Of a DNA stretch of 64,000 nucleotides, positions 8,989-18,219 are shown piece by piece (the stretch's first letter is position 1; each line of letters starts with the position of its first letter). The position numbers and the translations under genes are program-made. The stretch covers positions 56,985 to 120,984 of the forward strand of contig CAJTEN010000018.1 of NCBI GenBank assembly GCA_910575245.1, in the 5' to 3' direction. This stretch comes from Clostridia bacterium (GTDB lineage Bacteria; Bacillota; Clostridia; Lachnospirales; Lachnospiraceae). A model generated the notes under the pieces. It was given only the letters and a program-made list of their open reading frames with translations. It ran no database searches and had not been told where the DNA came from.

Positions 8989-9981
8989 ATGGACAAAGAC
9001 CTGGAACTATTGGGGAAAATATGTCAGCAGTACGGCTTAGGGAAGCCGGAGTGCCCTCCCGTTGTGCTGAAAGGCGGGTTCCTTCATAAAATGTACTCCC
9101 TGTTTACGCCTGGGGGCAGATATGCAGTGAAACTGCTGAACCCTTACATTATGCAGAGAGAAACCGCCATGGAGAATTATCATACAGCGGAGAGACTGGA
9201 AGCGATGCTGGAGGAACAGGGGCTTCCCATTCTTCCGGCACTGCGGTTTGAGGGCAGAAAAATGCAGTGCATCGAGGGACAGTTCTTCTATCTGTATGCA
9301 TGGTACGACGGGAAAGCTTTAAAAGCTGAAGAAATAAAAGAAGTGCACTGCCAAAAGATCGGAAACCTGCTTGCCCGGATTCACAGGCTGGACAGGAAGG
9401 AGGCAGTGTATGAGCGCAGCGAAATTCATATTGACTGGGATTCTTACATAGAACAGCTCGCGGTGCGGAATGACGAACTCTGCCGTTTACTCAGGGAAAA
9501 CCGCTCACTGCTCTATGAGAGCCAGAACAATGGTAATATAGCGGTCAGGAAACTGCCCCATGCTGTGTCTGTCTGCCATAACGATATGGACAGCAAGAAT
9601 GTACTGTGGGTCGGAGATGACTGTCGCGTTATCGATTTAGAATGCCTTGGAGTCTCTAGCCCTTATATTGAATTGTATGAGACGGCGCTGTGCTGGTGCG
9701 GATATGAGAAGCATCATATCGATTATGGTTTTCTGCGCTGTTTCCTTCGTTCCTATGCCGAAGCGGAAGGACAGCTTCCGGCAGATTGGGAGACCATATA
9801 TTGGAGTAATTACGGCAGACTGGAGTGGCTGGAATACAATCTGAAACGTTCTTTGGGGATTGAATGCTCTGAGGAAGAGATTGCGATGGGAAACTCTGAG
9901 GTGAGGGAGACGATAGCACATTTAAGCTATTATCATAAAGCGAAAGACGAAATCATGGATTGTCTGAAGGAGTTTTCATAG
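8989..9981 (+). CDS. Aminoglycoside phosphotransferase-like (APH/choline kinase fold) kinase
   Basis: A 330-residue protein with the APH family fold. The catalytic loop is CHNDMDSKNV (about residue 195) and the metal-binding Asp lies in CRVIDLECLG. An N-terminal Lys in YAVKLLNP should contact ATP. ATG 8989 has GGAG 6 nt upstream (8979-8982) and is preferred over 8977. It follows the M56 gene by 48 nt and could be the last gene of that unit. The substrate may be an antibiotic, choline or another small alcohol; sequence reading does not decide this. Confidence 0.8.
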   Translation: MDKDLELLGKICQQYGLGKPECPPVVLKGGFLHKMYSLFTPGGRYAVKLLNPYIMQRETAMENYHTAERLEAMLEEQGLPILPALRFEGRKMQCIEGQFFYLYAWYDGKALKAEEIKEVHCQKIGNLLARIHRLDRKEAVYERSEIHIDWDSYIEQLAVRNDELCRLLRENRSLLYESQNNGNIAVRKLPHAVSVCHNDMDSKNVLWVGDDCRVIDLECLGVSSPYIELYETALCWCGYEKHHIDYGFLRCFLRSYAEAEGQLPADWETIYWSNYGRLEWLEYNLKRSLGIECSEEEIAMGNSEVRETIAHLSYYHKAKDEIMDCLKEFS

Positions 9982-10130
9982 GAAAGAAGATATCTGAATG
10001 GAGATTACCGTTCTTCCAGCCTGGGATTTCATTAGGATGGTTGACATATTCGGCTGAATTTGCCACAATATTTTATTATTGTTATATATGCGAGGCAGCA
10101 GAGGAAACACCGCTGAAAGGAGCAGAAACA

Positions 10131-10391
10131 ATGATTACACTATTTAACAGGAAGCAGGTTCTTACAACCTTTTCCATGAAAAAACAGGCTGAAATCAAGG
10201 ATATATTGGATCATAACGGAATCACCTATTATGAAAAGGTTGTTAACAGGAGGAACGCGTCGCTATTTGGGAATGGCACCCGGTCAAGGACGGGAAGCTT
10301 CGGTGAGGATACTTCTTATATGTATGAATATACTATTTATGTGCATAAAAAGGATTATGAGTCGGCGAATAAATGTATATTTACTTTATAA
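10131..10391 (+). CDS. Small conserved protein, DUF2007-like
   Basis: An 86-residue protein, MITLFNRKQVLTTF..., with AAAGGAG about 9 nt upstream of ATG 10131. It alternates charged helix (MKKQAEIKDILDHNGI) and strands and ends with EYTIYVHKKDYESANKCI. This resembles the small DUF2007-type signal-transducing domain seen in many clostridia. Its last 11 nt overlap the convergent RibD_C remnant. Function is not known. Confidence 0.65.
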   Translation: MITLFNRKQVLTTFSMKKQAEIKDILDHNGITYYEKVVNRRNASLFGNGTRSRTGSFGEDTSYMYEYTIYVHKKDYESANKCIFTL

Positions 10392-11054
10392 GATAGCGAA
10401 GCCAAACACCATCTCCGGCCGTAACTTTTACTTCTTTCAGAGAGAATGCAGTAGGTGTCTTTACAGGAAGAAAATCACCTTTTTCAAAGATTGATACAGA
10501 GGAGGTATTTCCATCAGCAATAGGCGAAATGAGCAGACTTAACTCATCGACTAAGTTTTCCTGTAAGAAGGACCAGTTGGTATAGCCGCCGCCGGATATC
10601 ATGAGTCGCTCAATTCCAAACAGATGAGCAGATTTGTGCAGTAGCAATGCGCAATCAAGAGATTCTCTTCCGGCAAAGATATAAGAAATATTGTATTTAC
10701 GAAGATAGGAAAGATAGTCATTAGAGACCTGTTCCGTCAGGACTTCAACAATATGTGCATTGGGAAAAGGTGCCTTTTCAACACAGTTTGTATCCCATCC
10801 CAATATGCCATCAGGGTCAAGAGAAATGATATAGTTTTGTTGGCCAGAGGCAGCAATATAGTCTTCTTTGGGATATTGAAAGGAGCTGACGGGTATTTTT
10901 TTTGCAAGTCCGTTTGCATAGCGATCTCTCATGGTGACAGTACCATAAAGCACGGCCTGACATTCATAGAAATAACGAATTTTACTATATTCCTCCTGTA
11001 TGGGGAAATTATCAGCTCCCTTTTCGAAATTGTGTACCCACTGAAAACGAGCCT
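10381..11054 (-). pseudogene. RibD C-terminal/dihydrofolate reductase-like protein, 5' truncated
   Basis: The reading frame encodes a RibD_C-type reductase core. LYGTVTMRD corresponds to the 'cGRVTM' strand and LMISGGGYTNWSFLQ to the nucleotide-binding loop, followed by the C-terminal strands to LRYLIK. The frame stays open upstream of the GTG at 10953 (EEYSKIRYFYECQAV) to about 11054. There it meets a stop without an ATG and without the usual N-terminal 'dGk' strand. About 30 N-terminal residues are missing. The catalytic half looks otherwise intact, so the 5' loss is probably recent. A short product from GTG 10953 cannot be excluded. Confidence 0.65.
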
Positions 11055-11106
11055 ATAAATATATATTTTTAATGTATAAAAATACATCCCGATTATTTAC
11101 CCTGCA

Positions 11107-11135
11107 TTGAAATATACACTTGGGTAATGTATAAT
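11107..11135 (+). promoter_or_regulatory. Sigma-A-type promoter for the 11166 gene
   Basis: TTGAAA (11107-11112), a 17-nt spacer and TATAAT (11130-11135) precede a GGGGAGG ribosome site at about 11150. Confidence 0.75.
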
Positions 11136-11165
11136 ATAAAATATATTTTGGGGAGGATAAAAACT

Positions 11166-11993
11166 ATGAAAAAAAAATTATGCAGTATTGTTTGTTTGTG
11201 CATATTGATTCTATGTGTTGTGGGGACAGCATTATTTATTGGTAGAGGAAAAAAACCGTACAAGAATTTGGATTCGTCTCAAATCGTATCGGCAACCGTA
11301 CGGCTGGCACCACCAGATAAGACGGTTCAAATTATAGAGAAAAAGGAACTGGTTGAATATTTGAAAGATGTCGTTATCTATAATGAGGATAATTCTTACA
11401 AAGAGTATAGCGGACAAGGTGTTATCTTTACATTAAACATGACGGATGGAACGCAGACAAGCATCATGGCGTATAATCCGTTTCTTGTGATTGACGGCAT
11501 TGGTTATAAGACCAAATATGAGCCATGTGAGGCACTTAACAGTTATGCAAACAGATTACTGAACGAAGAAAATGCCAATATAATTTTGGAAGAACCACCC
11601 GCATTAGCTGTTATAAGCGATAATACCTCTATCGACACCCTGTTAGGTACTTTTTCTTGGCAAAAGATGAATGCCGATGGCACAGCCACATCATTCGATG
11701 CCGACAGTGCACATCCATTGGACTGTGAGGATTTACTCGTCAAATTTGAGACCGCTGAACAAGTTGCTGTTTTAAATTTTACTGAAAAACCCGACAGAAT
11801 ATTAAGCGTACAGTGTTGGAGTGATGAAAATCTTGGTAATTTAGACGCAGAGAGCGAGAATGTGGATATTGACGGAAACGGAATCATGTTGAAGCCGGAT
11901 GGACATATCTATGAGATTAAAGCTGAATGGGATGCTGATAATGGGTATGGTGGTATAGCATATTATTCGTTTTATGCCGATTATAATCAGTAA
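11166..11993 (+). CDS. Membrane-anchored extracytoplasmic protein of unknown function
   Basis: A 275-residue protein with one N-terminal hydrophobic segment (about residues 5-26) preceded by MKKKL, so it is probably anchored with the rest outside. ATG 11166 has GGGGAGG in the right place; the ORF can be read from 11127 but that adds 13 residues before the anchor. The first external half (SATVRLAPPDKTVQII, then VVIYNEDNSY, TLNMTDGTQTSI) resembles small DUF5301-like domains of clostridial lipoproteins. The second half is beta-rich. It is monocistronic, with its own promoter and terminator. Confidence 0.65.
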   Translation: MKKKLCSIVCLCILILCVVGTALFIGRGKKPYKNLDSSQIVSATVRLAPPDKTVQIIEKKELVEYLKDVVIYNEDNSYKEYSGQGVIFTLNMTDGTQTSIMAYNPFLVIDGIGYKTKYEPCEALNSYANRLLNEENANIILEEPPALAVISDNTSIDTLLGTFSWQKMNADGTATSFDADSAHPLDCEDLLVKFETAEQVAVLNFTEKPDRILSVQCWSDENLGNLDAESENVDIDGNGIMLKPDGHIYEIKAEWDADNGYGGIAYYSFYADYNQ

Positions 11994-12058
11994 AATACCC
12001 GTTTAGAACAGTCAACAGTGGTAATAGACTATTAGATAAAGCGTATAAGAAAAGATGG

Positions 12059-12092
12059 AAAAGGCTACCCAATCAAACGGATAGCCTTTTTC
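12059..12092 (+). terminator. Intrinsic terminator
   Basis: AAGGCTA (12061-12067) pairs with TAGCCTT (12082-12088), flanked by A-rich and T-rich sequence, after the 11166 gene. Confidence 0.75.
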
Positions 12093-12093
12093 T

Positions 12094-12399
12094 AATTCCC
12101 AGCCTAAATTTTTCCAATATTCAGTAGGAAAAATTTTAAATACAGTTGTCCAAATTGCTCGAAAAATTAAGAAATGTATGAATATACACCAAAATTTGGA
12201 AAATGAACTGTGGGAACACTTTTCCGAAAAGGGAGATTATCAGAAGCTGACATGAAAGCACCATCTATTTTTCCATCCAGTGAGACAAGCATATGACATA
12301 TAACGTAAGGTCTGTTCATCCGTAATTTTTTCCTTCTTTCTCCTCCAAATTATGCGCATCTCCAGAGGACTATAGTATGTTTGTCGATTGCTATAAGTA
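12094..12399. other. Intergenic region without genes
   Basis: No supported gene. A 10-bp hairpin, AAATTTTTCC (12106-12115) with GGAAAAATTT (12127-12136), lies just after the terminator. The rest shows no coding or regulatory pattern I can support. Confidence 0.5.
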
Positions 12400-12430
12400 T
12401 AAAGAAACCGAGACGTCATTAGAAGTCTCG
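12400..12430 (-). terminator. Terminator of the LacI-family remnant
   Basis: Read on the minus strand, CGAGAC and GTCTCG (12409-12414, 12425-12430) form a stem followed by GGTTTCTTT. A separate 9-bp palindrome, AGTTTATAC/GTATAAACT (12442-12465), lies between it and the gene's stop. Confidence 0.6.
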
Positions 12431-12472
12431 ATTTGTCATGCAGTTTATACTGCGGGGTATAAACTCACTGCT

Positions 12473-13440
12473 TTATAGCCACAGTTTAGGCTCTGAAAAT
12501 GTAGCACAAAGCTCTTCGTGCTGCGGAGGAGCCTGATGCTCAATTTGTGCCAGAATATGTCTGCCGGCAGTCTGGCCCAGAGCCGAAGCAGGTTGAGAGA
12601 TGGAATAGATGCGGCGAAGTGCATAATTTAAATAATCGCTGTCATTATAACCAACCAAAGCTATTTTCCCAAACATTTTATTTTTATCCAGATAATACAG
12701 GATATCTTCGGTCATTACATTGTTAGAAACAATAAGAGCTGTACAGCCCTGAGCCAAAATTTTCTCTATATAGGAATCATAAGTATTGTGCACAGAGGTA
12801 CCGGTGTATATGAAATCTGTGTTTACAGGTATGTGGTAAGAAAGCATGGCATCGTAATAGGCTGATAAACGTTCCTGTGTTGTGGACAGATGCGGAAGAC
12901 CGGTGATATACCCAATCTGTGAGTGTCCGTTGGCAATTAAAGTTTCTACAGCTTTATACATGGCATCATAATTGGAAATGATGACAGAATCCTCCGGACA
13001 GTCTTTTAGAGTACGGTCAATAAACAGTGTGGGGATGGAATCCGGCAGTAACTCCTGAATTTGAGAATAGGATTCCAGTGTACTTGCTACAATCAACCCA
13101 TCGACAATGCCATTTGACAAAGTTCTGATATGTTCACGTTCTAAATCAGCGTTCTCTTTTGTGCTGGTGACGATAAGACGATAATTTTTTTCGGCTATCA
13201 CATTTTCAATTTCTTCAATAATGTTGGCAAAAAAAATATTGGAGATATCCGGCACGACAAAACCTATCAAATATTTCTTTCCTGTTTTAAAGATTCTCGC
13301 CATGATATTGGGATTATAGCCTAATTGCTCGATGCTGTCCTGCACACGCCTGCGGGTTTCATCAGATACATATCGGGTATTGTTTATAACATGGCTTACA
13401 GTAGCGGTTGAAACACCGGCCAGATGCGCTACTTGCAGTG
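12473..13440 (-). pseudogene. LacI-family transcriptional regulator, start lost
   Basis: The frame encodes a nearly complete LacI repressor. The helix-turn-helix VAHLAGVSTATVSHVI is readable upstream of the GTG at 13345, followed by a hinge and a periplasmic-binding-like domain (IGFVVPDISNIFFANII ... LVGYNDSDYLNYAL). The frame runs to about 13440 and then enters hydrolase sequence on the other strand with no start codon. Only the first few residues are missing, but the start, ribosome site and promoter are gone. A product from GTG 13345 would lack most of the DNA-binding domain. Confidence 0.75.
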
Positions 13441-15146
13441 AACTGACTCGCAGGGGATATGGGGTGATTCTGTTCGATGGATCAGGTCATGGCGAGACTA
13501 CAATTTCGGTAAGTGCGGAAACCCATAATACGGCTGGTTATGAAGCTGTGGTAGAATATGGTATGAGTCTTCCATGGGTGGATGAATCCAATGTAGGTAT
13601 CACAGGCCATAGCTGGGGTTCTCGTCAGGTGAATGCAGTAACAAACTATGTAAACAACAATACCACCAATCATATCAAAGCGGCTTTGTACTGTGGCAGC
13701 GGACAGGGACTGGGAATGGATCCTCAGGAGTCAAAGATTTATCTTGGAGCGCTGGCAGCCGTTTATGATGAGCATCTCAACAATATGGAAGGTAATGGTT
13801 CCTATGATTTGCGTACGCAGCGCAATGCACGAATTCAGGTTGATTATTTATGGCCGGATTTCAGTGCGGATGAGGTGGATCCGGAATGGCTTGCTGGACG
13901 GGGCGGAAGTGCACCATTGGAGTTTGGTGAAGATGCTTTGGTAGAAATCGGGGTTTGGTATACCGATGAGGGACCTGTTGAATTTGACCCAACGGCAGAA
14001 TTAAATGTTGCACCAGGTTCACTTATCTTTTTCCATCCTAATACTTCTCATGAAGGCACGGTGTATAATAAAGAATCAATTTCCTATTTTATTCAGTATT
14101 GGCAGGCAGTTCTGGGAACTCCAAACGGAGTGGATTACATGCCTGCGGATCAGCAGATTAGTCAGGTTTCTAAATGGTTTAGCATTATTGGATTCTGGAC
14201 TTTATTCTTAATGCTCTTTCCATTGATCAATTTGGCATTGAAGATAGATTTCTTTAAAAAGCTGAAGAAGGAGCCTGCGATTGAAGGGAATATACTTTCT
14301 TTCCGTAGTATAGGAGGACAATTACAATTCTGGGGAACCAGTATTGTAACAGTAAGTTTCGCACTGATTGCTTTCTTTTGGATATGTGGCGGTGATACCG
14401 GTGGTTCTTTATATTTTCCTGGAAATGAAAGGTGGCCGGTAACCGATGCAAATAAATATTTACTTTGGATGATGGCACAAGGTATTTTCAATATTCTGTT
14501 TTACAGTTTGATAAATGGCATTCAGGAATGGAGAGATAAAAAGGCCGGACGTGAACCGGCAGGTGTATTGACTGTATTATTGCAGGGATCCACGCTGATG
14601 GATGTGTTCCGTTCCGCTTTGTTTGCCGGAATTCTGGTATTTGCTTTCTGGGTAACCGTGCGAATTGGTTGGGATGTATTCCATACTATGATCCGTTTCA
14701 GCCTGCTTCCTGCCTGGATGAATCCAGTACAGGTATGGCCTTTCCCTTACGCCAGAATCTGGATCATAGCGCGTTATATGCCGTTTTTTATGATTGCATG
14801 GGTTCCGATGTCAATTGGACTTTCAGGCAGCCGCTATAAAGATGTTCCTGAATGGTTGATGTCAATTCTGAGTGGTATCATAAATGCTCTGCCATTAATT
14901 ATATTTATTGTTTATGAGTACATAGGGTTCCTTGGACCGAAGCATAATGTAACGAATTATGATATGTATTGGTTAGGCGGTATGCTAAAAACGTTTGTGC
15001 TGCCGATGTTTATAATACCGATTCTGACACGCTTTATGTATCGTAAAACAAAAAATGTCTGGGTTGCAACGGCTTTCAATGTGATTTTTATTACATTGTT
15101 TACCCTTAATAGTCTGATTATGTATTGGGAAGCTGTTATTATGTAG
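13440..15146 (+). pseudogene. Alpha/beta hydrolase with C-terminal membrane domain, 5' truncated
   Basis: From 13440 the frame reads ELTRRGYGVILFDGSGHGET, the second strand of an alpha/beta hydrolase, then GHSWGSR, the nucleophile elbow with Ser in GxSxG. The second half has about eight hydrophobic segments (from ISQVSKWFSIIGFWTLF to the end), so this is a membrane-anchored hydrolase. Residues expected before ELTRRGY (roughly 80-100, with the first strand and any N-terminal anchor) are missing. The upstream part of the open frame, 13332-13439, is merely the antisense of the LacI helix-turn-helix. The downstream body is undisturbed, so loss is likely recent. Confidence 0.75.
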
Positions 15147-15531
15147 TAGAATTAATGATATATAGAATATGCTGCAAAGCGCTTACGTATTTAGAAAGGC
15201 TGAATATGTGGGCGCTTTCTATGAGTTATCGGTGAAGACTAAACAGCATCAGGAAGATGGGATAAACAGTATGATCTTTCTGTTTTTCTGTCGAAATTGT
15301 ACCATAAATAGCAGATTCTGCCCATAACCAAACGGGAAAGAGGATATACCTCTTGATATTATTTCAGATAATGAATATGATATGAGTATCCGAGGAAAGA
15401 AGCTACTAATTCGGAAAGCATTCGGACACTTGTGACTGCCTTTCGTGAGGTGTTTGCGCCTAAGGTATCTATGGAGCAAATGCAGAAATCAGAAGTACAA
15501 ATATATTAATATAAAGAATGGGGTAAGTAAA
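15147..15531 (+). other. Intergenic region with a possible 3' gene remnant
   Basis: No complete gene. Near the end a short frame (about 15409-15510) reads RTLVTAFREVFAP and EQMQKSEVQIY before a stop, which looks like the C-terminal tail of a lost gene; I do not recognise it. A hairpin-like GCGCTT/AGGCTG region follows the hydrolase at 15178-15205. Confidence 0.35.
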
Positions 15532-17055
15532 ATGGCTGTACCAACAAATATAAAGACATTGCTTTCAGGGAACGTTGTGGAGTGGGCCAGGATTGAATTT
15601 AAGGAAACATGGGATGCGGAGGCATCGTTAAAGACGATCTGTGCTTTTGCGAATGATATAGATAACTGGGGCGGCGGGTATATTGTGATCGGTGTAAAAG
15701 AAAAAGATGGACGTCCTGGTGTATTGTCAGGTGTTTCACCGGAAAAAATCGATCATTATTTAAAAGATATGTTAAATAAGTGCAAACGTATTCAACCAGA
15801 GTATCTTCCTATCGTGGAGGTAGTTGATTACGAAGAGAAGAAATTTATTGTAATCTGGGCACCGGGCGGGTATCTGCGTCCGTATTCTTCGCCCAAGACC
15901 ATGGCAAAAAATGAAAAGGAACGCATTTATTATATTCGGAAAATGTCCAGTACGATAGTTCCTTCTGAAGAGGAGAAGAGGGATCTTTATAATCTTGCTA
16001 ATAATGTTCCCTTTGATGATCGGATTGCTCATGAAGCGGATTTAACGGACCTCAATCTCACATTGATCCAATCTTATCTGAAAGAAATCGGCAGTTCTTT
16101 GTACGAAGAGTCAAAACATATGCAATTTGTGGATCTGTGCCGGGACATGAATATTGTAAACAACTTACCGGAATATACAAAACCTAAAAATGTTGGGCTG
16201 ATGTTTTTCAGTATGGAACCACACAGATTTTTCCCGTATGCTCAGATTGATGTTGTTCAGTTTCCGGATGATCTGGGAGGGAACAGGATTATTGAAAAGA
16301 TTTTTAAAGGACCACTGCATCAGCAGCTTCGCGAAGCACTGCAGTATATTCAAAACAGTATTATTCAGGAGCAGATTATAAAGGTTCCGGATAAAGCCGA
16401 GGCAGATCGCTTTTTCAATTACCCTTATGCGGCCATTGAGGAAAGTCTTTGCAATGCTGTATACCATAAGGGCTATGATGTCCGCGAACCGATAGAAGTT
16501 CGTGTTTTACCGGACCGGATAGAGATTGTCAGCTATCCTGGGGCTGACCGTTCCATTACTGAAGAGGGATTGCGGACATATCATGTATTTAACAGACGAT
16601 ACCGTAACAGGCGTATAGGTGAATTTTTGAAAGAAATGCATCTGACAGAAGGACGTAACACGGGATTTCGGAAGATATTAAATGCTTTAGAGCGAAACGG
16701 TTCACCGAAACCGATTTTTGAAACGGATCCTGAACGTCTTTCATTCTGTACTACCTTATTGATCCATCCAGAGTTTCTTCATCAAAATGAGGGAGTAAAT
16801 GAGGGAGTAAATGAGGGAGTAAATGAGGGAGTAAATGAGGGAGTAAATGAGGGAGTAAACGAGACATTGTCCGACAAGGAAAAGGCAGTATTGGATGCCA
16901 TAAAAAGAAATCCGTATACTTCTGTGGCTAAGATGATCAAAGAACTAAATATATCCAAAGCTTCCATTGAGCGGGCAATCAAAGGACTGAAAAAACGACA
17001 GATCATCATTCATGAAGGACCTGCAAAAACCGGTAGATGGATCGTCTTAAAGTAA
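15532..17055 (+). CDS. AlbA_2/Schlafen-type ATP-binding regulator with C-terminal HTH
   Basis: A 507-residue protein. The N-terminal AlbA_2 (divergent AAA_4, Schlafen-related) domain shows VEWARIEFKETW, FANDIDNWGGGYIVIGV and YIRKMSST. The middle has the GHKL-like helix PYAAIEESLCNAVYHKGYD and the loop ..RNRRIGEFLKEMHLTEGRNTGF. A six-fold EGVN repeat follows, then a winged-helix (DKEKAVLDAIKRNPYTSVAKMIKELNIS-like) region of about 65 residues. ATG 15532 has GGGGTAAG upstream. Such proteins are annotated as ATP-dependent DNA helicase-related or transcriptional regulators and often sit in defence or accessory regions; the actual role is not established. Confidence 0.8.
   Translation: MAVPTNIKTLLSGNVVEWARIEFKETWDAEASLKTICAFANDIDNWGGGYIVIGVKEKDGRPGVLSGVSPEKIDHYLKDMLNKCKRIQPEYLPIVEVVDYEEKKFIVIWAPGGYLRPYSSPKTMAKNEKERIYYIRKMSSTIVPSEEEKRDLYNLANNVPFDDRIAHEADLTDLNLTLIQSYLKEIGSSLYEESKHMQFVDLCRDMNIVNNLPEYTKPKNVGLMFFSMEPHRFFPYAQIDVVQFPDDLGGNRIIEKIFKGPLHQQLREALQYIQNSIIQEQIIKVPDKAEADRFFNYPYAAIEESLCNAVYHKGYDVREPIEVRVLPDRIEIVSYPGADRSITEEGLRTYHVFNRRYRNRRIGEFLKEMHLTEGRNTGFRKILNALERNGSPKPIFETDPERLSFCTTLLIHPEFLHQNEGVNEGVNEGVNEGVNEGVNEGVNETLSDKEKAVLDAIKRNPYTSVAKMIKELNISKASIERAIKGLKKRQIIIHEGPAKTGRWIVLK
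16789..16860 (+). repeat. 12-bp tandem repeat, six copies, encoding EGVN
   Basis: GAGGGAGTAAAT is repeated six times without change except one T-to-C in the last unit. The unit length is a multiple of three, so gain or loss of units would alter linker length but keep frame. Confidence 0.97.
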
Positions 17056-17164
17056 AGAGGACATAGTATGTCTCATTTCTATTTACAAGGGCATTGCTCG
17101 CTTTGTGTCCTGTAAATTTGATGAATTATAGTGTATTTTGTTCTTGAAAGGAGACTTGAAAACA

Positions 17165-17656
17165 ATGAATCAAATAAAAATCGGAGCTTTTATTAAAGAA
17201 CTTCGTAAGGAAAAAGAACTCACACAAGAACAGTTAGCGGAACAGTTTAACGTAAGCAGAAGGACTGTTTCAAGATGGGAAACGGGAAGAAATCTCCCCG
17301 AGTTGGACATTCTTATTGAAATGGCAGATTATTATGAGGTTGAACTTCGGGAATTGCTAAACGGAGAAAGGAAAAGCGAGAGTATGAACAAAGAATTAGA
17401 AGAAACCGTATTAAAGATTGCTGAATATAGTAACGAAGATAAACTGAAAATTACAAAGCGAATGCATTTGTTATTCTTCGGCGGAGTTATTGCTGCCGTA
17501 TTGTATCTGATTTTGGTTTTTACAGACCATGCAGATAACTTTTTGGGTGGATTATGTTTAGGAATTCAGTTCGGGATGATGATTGTGGGGGCTGTCATGA
17601 CCAGTAAATATGCGGCTAAAATTCGAGCATATAAAATGCGGATTTTAAACGATTAA
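17165..17656 (+). CDS. XRE-family regulator with two C-terminal membrane segments
   Basis: A 163-residue protein. The N-terminal HTH_3 domain reads IGAFIKELRKEKELTQEQLA, with recognition helix SRRTVSRWETGRNLPELD. A linker leads to two hydrophobic segments, LLFFGGVIAAVLYLILVF and LCLGIQFGMMIVGAVM. GAAAGGAG lies at 17146-17153. Membrane-tethered XRE regulators of this design are common in Firmicutes and may link a membrane signal to transcription; the target is unknown. Confidence 0.8.
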   Translation: MNQIKIGAFIKELRKEKELTQEQLAEQFNVSRRTVSRWETGRNLPELDILIEMADYYEVELRELLNGERKSESMNKELEETVLKIAEYSNEDKLKITKRMHLLFFGGVIAAVLYLILVFTDHADNFLGGLCLGIQFGMMIVGAVMTSKYAAKIRAYKMRILND

Positions 17657-17672
17657 TTGATGTCACCAAAAA

Positions 17673-17701
17673 CTGATTTATTGAGAAAATAATGCTATGA
17701 T
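17673..17701 (+). promoter_or_regulatory. Extended -10 promoter for the CD3324-family leader
   Basis: TGCTATGAT (17693-17701) is an extended -10. CTGATT (17673-17678) sits 17 nt upstream as a weak -35. Transcription would begin near 17708, just before the leader ORF. Confidence 0.55.
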
Positions 17702-17729
17702 AAAAATTCAGAAAGGGGGGGCTTCCTAT

Positions 17730-17756
17730 ATGAAACGATATGTTATGTCTGCATAG
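17730..17756 (+). CDS. Leader peptide A (MKRYVMSA)
   Basis: Eight codons and a TAG stop, preceded by AAAGGGGGG (17712-17720) with 9-nt spacing, a strong ribosome site. The last codons are GCA TAG, the same as in the second leader near 18241. The peptide is too short to fold and is interpreted as a regulatory upstream ORF. Confidence 0.6.
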   Translation: MKRYVMSA

Positions 17757-17834
17757 CACTTGGCTATTGCAGGAAAATCGAATTGTCATAGCCAATGCTA
17801 TTCCTGAAAGAATATGAATTTAGGAGGCAGACAT
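17745..17834 (+). promoter_or_regulatory. Translational attenuator A: hairpin plus start-codon pairing
   Basis: ATAGCACTTGGCTAT (17753-17767), which contains the leader stop codon, pairs with ATAGCCAATGCTAT (17788-17801) with one bulged C. ATGTCTGC (17745-17752), the end of the leader ORF, is perfectly complementary to GCAGACAT (17827-17834), the end of the Shine-Dalgarno and the AU of the next start codon. CAGGAA (17770-17775) can alternatively pair with TTCCTG (17801-17806), and TTCCT with AGGAG of the ribosome site. Mutually exclusive pairings that hide the start codon are the signature of leader-peptide attenuation. Confidence 0.6.
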
Positions 17835-18114
17835 GGGCTATATAAGAGCAGAAGAAATTCTGCCCATTGAAGTAATAGAGCTGATACAGCAGTATGTTGA
17901 CGGAACGAACATATACATTCCGAGGAAGCAGGACAACAGGCAGGTCTGGGGAACGAAGACGGCATACAGAGGAGAACTGCTTAGCCGGAATGAATCCATT
18001 TATAAAGGCTATCTGTCCGGCATGACAGTCCGTGAACTGGCAGGCAGCTATTGTTTATCCGAAAAAAGCATACAACGAATTATCAGACAGGAAAAAGGAT
18101 CCGGTGTGAGCTGA
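17833..18114 (+). CDS. CD3324-family HTH protein
   Basis: A 93-residue protein, MGYIRAEEILPIEVIELIQQ..., matching the CD3324-family pattern: QQYVDGTNIYIPRKQ, then WGTKTAYRGELLSRNESIY, then a C-terminal helix-turn-helix (GMTVRELAGSYCLSEKSIQR) related to Mor-type activators. AGGAGG (17822-17827) precedes the ATG. It has its own leader peptide and attenuator hairpin and its own terminator. The HTH implies a DNA-binding or regulatory role; targets are unknown. Confidence 0.8.
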   Translation: MGYIRAEEILPIEVIELIQQYVDGTNIYIPRKQDNRQVWGTKTAYRGELLSRNESIYKGYLSGMTVRELAGSYCLSEKSIQRIIRQEKGSGVS

Positions 18115-18138
18115 CTTAGGTTGGCTCACCTTTTTTTA
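18104..18138 (+). terminator. Terminator between the two leader-controlled genes
   Basis: GTGAGC (18106-18111) pairs with GCTCAC (18124-18129), followed by TTTTTTT. It overlaps the end of the CD3324-family gene and isolates it from the DUF1062 unit. A further hairpin, ATTCCG/CGGAAT (18155-18170), lies just downstream. Confidence 0.8.
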
Positions 18139-18219
18139 TAAAAAAAGTTAAGGTATTCCGGGTTCGGAATATCTGTTAAGCTACAGAAGGAGAAAAGGAA
18201 GAGAGGAGAAAGCGATTAT

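Noticed and set aside
13332..13439. N-terminus of the hydrolase as an open frame
   Set aside because: This part is the complement of the LacI helix-turn-helix, so it is not hydrolase sequence although the frame is open.
17681..17686. TTGAGA as the -35 for leader A
   Set aside because: Only 9 nt from the TATGAT -10; the extended -10 TGC-TATGAT with CTGATT 17 nt upstream fits better.
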